Source: JBMCLJ01 sp048615375
GTDB lineage: Bacteria > Patescibacteriota > Dojkabacteria > JAOAGR01
DNA: 15,084 bases
Direction of reading: 5' to 3'
Assembly (NCBI GenBank): GCA_048615375.1
Contig: JBMCLJ010000028.1
Coordinates: 1-15,084, forward strand
The translations under genes were made by a program, and so were the position numbers. The notes under the pieces were generated by a model that worked only from the letters and a program-made list of their open reading frames with translations, was not told the origin of the DNA and ran no database searches. Below are positions 13,719 to 15,084 of this stretch, piece after piece (positions within the stretch are counted from its first letter, which is position 1; every line of letters begins with the position of its first letter).

Positions 13719-14441
13719 ATGTATGAACTCATTTTAGCATTTTTTGCTGGTGTATTGACCGTACTCGCTCCATGCGTACTCCCGATTCTACCTATAATTC
13801 TGGGGAGTTCAACATCTTCAAAATCCTTACGCCGACCACTCACAATTATTGGCGGTCTTGCAGTATCAATATTTATACTCTCGATTGTACTACTCAGCTT
13901 TGGTCAGTTGGCTGACCTCAGGACAGATATTCTGACCAGGATCGCGGGAGTTTTTTTAGCGGTCTATGGGCTATTTCTTGTTTTCCCTTCATTGTGGGAC
14001 AGCATTTCTATTAAACTGAACCTTCAAAAATCCAGTGACGAGAAACTCCAGACAGCGAGTGCTAAACAAGGTTTCTGGGGGGATTTTCTTGTTGGAGTAT
14101 CACTTGGTCCGGTATTCAATAGTTGCAGCCCCGTGTATTTCATCCTCATAGTCCCCCTCCTTCAACAAAGCCTTCTTGAAGGAATATGGTTTTTATTCTT
14201 CTACATCACAGGGCTCTCACTCATGCTCCTCCTCGTTGCTCTGTTTGGGTATTCTCTTACCAAACGCTTGAAGTGGGCGGTTAACCCGCGCGGAGTATTC
14301 CGAAGAGGGGTAGGAGTACTCATGATAATTATTGGAATAATGATTATATTCAGTCTTGAAAAACAACTTGAAGCGTATCTTCTGGAGAATACAGAGTTTT
14401 ACCTTAACCTCATAGATTTTGAACAAGAACTCATACGGTAA
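13719..14441 (+). CDS. ccdA: CcdA/DsbD-type thiol-disulfide transporter
   Basis: This 240-residue integral membrane protein has six predicted segments. It carries the paired cysteines of the CcdA family: C19 in LAPCVLPILP (segment 1) and C136 in GPVFNSCSPVYF (segment 4). The family moves reducing equivalents from cytoplasmic thioredoxin across the membrane. The upstream gene, 8 nt away, encodes the membrane-anchored thioredoxin-like partner, so the two are almost certainly one operon and one pathway. The second motif has NSCSP where many CcdA proteins have a PC motif, a mild change. A cytoplasmic loop of about 25 residues (near 96-120) is Ser/Lys-rich. It is convergent with the phosphatase gene with 11 nt between them. 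No heme or cytochrome c gene is nearby. Confidence 0.9.
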   Translation: MYELILAFFAGVLTVLAPCVLPILPIILGSSTSSKSLRRPLTIIGGLAVSIFILSIVLLSFGQLADLRTDILTRIAGVFLAVYGLFLVFPSLWDSISIKLNLQKSSDEKLQTASAKQGFWGDFLVGVSLGPVFNSCSPVYFILIVPLLQQSLLEGIWFLFFYITGLSLMLLLVALFGYSLTKRLKWAVNPRGVFRRGVGVLMIIIGIMIIFSLEKQLEAYLLENTEFYLNLIDFEQELIR

Positions 14442-14452
14442 GAACCCCAGTG

Positions 14453-15084
14453 CTATTCTAGTCTATGAATATGTTTTTCTGTATTGAACATTTTATTCGC
14501 TGGTATAATCCCGATAATAAACGCGGAAGGATTGTTGATTTGCACAAATATTCCTCCAGCCTGCTCTCTGTAGAGCATCGGTTCTTCAACGGTTCTGTGT
14601 CCGGCGACCCAAAGTGGCTTGCCGGCTTTACCAAGATTTCGCCACGTTTCACAGATATTCCTCTTGAGTTCAGTTTCACCCAACCCGCCGAATTCTTCTC
14701 TGTTCTCTGTCCAGGTTAGCATTTCTGCTACATCGCTTTCTTTATTCTGAACTTCTGCTGTATGCAAAATCCTTCCAGGAGCGGAATGACTTGTCACGAA
14801 ACTATCTCCTTCGGCAATAAGCGGCAAGCAGTCTTCAAATTCCATTACAAGATCAATAAACTCCCTGCCAAAATTCACTTCCAGCCACTCAAGCACCATA
14901 TGGCTCTGGGGGATCATTCCTTTCACATAGAAGCCCGCAATGCGTCCTCTCACATCATCATGATTCCCTCGAAGTATATGGACATGTCCTGGAAAAGCCG
15001 ATTTTATATCACAAAGAATCTTTAAGGTCGTAAGTTCGTGTATCATTTCAGGAAGCAGCTCATCTCCCTGTTTTAAAGCTATTC
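14453..15084 (-). CDS. PPP-like metallophosphoesterase (5' partial)
   Basis: The frame is open to the right edge, so the start lies outside the window; the ATG at 15046 is internal. The visible 210 residues contain LRGNHDD, the metal- and phosphate-binding core of calcineurin-like phosphatases. SHSAPGR (where the PPP family has H-A-G) and WVAGHRTVEEPM (the last histidine ligand) follow. The upstream residues QGDELLPEMIHELTTLKIL fit the segment between GDYVDRG and GNHE in PPP-type enzymes, so the missing part should carry the GDxHG and GDxVDRG motifs. It may be a bacterial Ser/Thr protein phosphatase or a diadenosine tetraphosphatase-like enzyme. The sequence seen does not decide. Confidence 0.82.
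   Translation of the reverse strand, partial: IALKQGDELLPEMIHELTTLKILCDIKSAFPGHVHILRGNHDDVRGRIAGFYVKGMIPQSHMVLEWLEVNFGREFIDLVMEFEDCLPLIAEGDSFVTSHSAPGRILHTAEVQNKESDVAEMLTWTENREEFGGLGETELKRNICETWRNLGKAGKPLWVAGHRTVEEPMLYREQAGGIFVQINNPSAFIIGIIPANKMFNTEKHIHRLE

Overview
The window looks like a chromosomal segment of a small-genome bacterium, most likely from the Candidate Phyla Radiation (Patescibacteria). This is inferred from protein style: a 7TM-type histidine kinase with a GAF-like domain, a degenerate DHH-family protein with a Gln/Asn/Ser tail, a TrmB-like C-terminal fragment, a large LytR-CpsA-Psr protein, and a membrane thioredoxin paired with CcdA. Several starts also lie directly behind a -10 box. 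The genetic code looks standard, because TGA ends the E1-like gene and no gene needs an internal TGA. No phylum can be named from the sequence alone.

Region 1 (1-234) is the 3' end of a gene for a zinc-ribbon protein. Region 2 (293-4810) is the most interesting part. It has a good sigma-70-like promoter, a leader of about 120 nt, and then a 21-codon ORF behind a perfect AGGAGG Shine-Dalgarno. That ORF is coupled through a TAATG overlap to a LuxI/FeeM-like (GNAT-fold) N-acyltransferase candidate. An E1/ThiF/MccB-like adenylating enzyme without an apparent catalytic cysteine follows, then a 7TM-GAF-like histidine kinase. I infer a candidate system that makes a modified (acylated and/or adenylated) small molecule or peptide and may sense it through the kinase. 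The first part of the kinase gene is AT-rich like the cluster, while its catalytic core has a much higher GC content, which suggests a junction.

Region 3 (4859-8417) holds the degenerate DHH protein, a convergent LytR-CpsA-Psr cell-wall protein and tRNA-Arg(UCG) with its own promoter. Region 4 (8574-10388) holds a gene split by an in-frame amber codon and an AbiE-like toxin-antitoxin pair whose two genes overlap by 52 nt. Region 5 (10527-13018) holds an APH-fold kinase, a 79-residue TrmB C-terminal-like ORF and D-alanine-D-alanine ligase. Region 6 (13117-15084) holds a membrane-anchored thioredoxin-like protein, CcdA, and a PPP-like metallophosphoesterase cut by the right edge.

The housekeeping content concerns the cell envelope (Ddl, LCP protein) and extracytoplasmic thiol redox (thioredoxin-like protein, CcdA). 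The accessory content is the signalling-like cluster and the toxin-antitoxin pair. No response regulator, transposase, CRISPR array or rRNA was seen.
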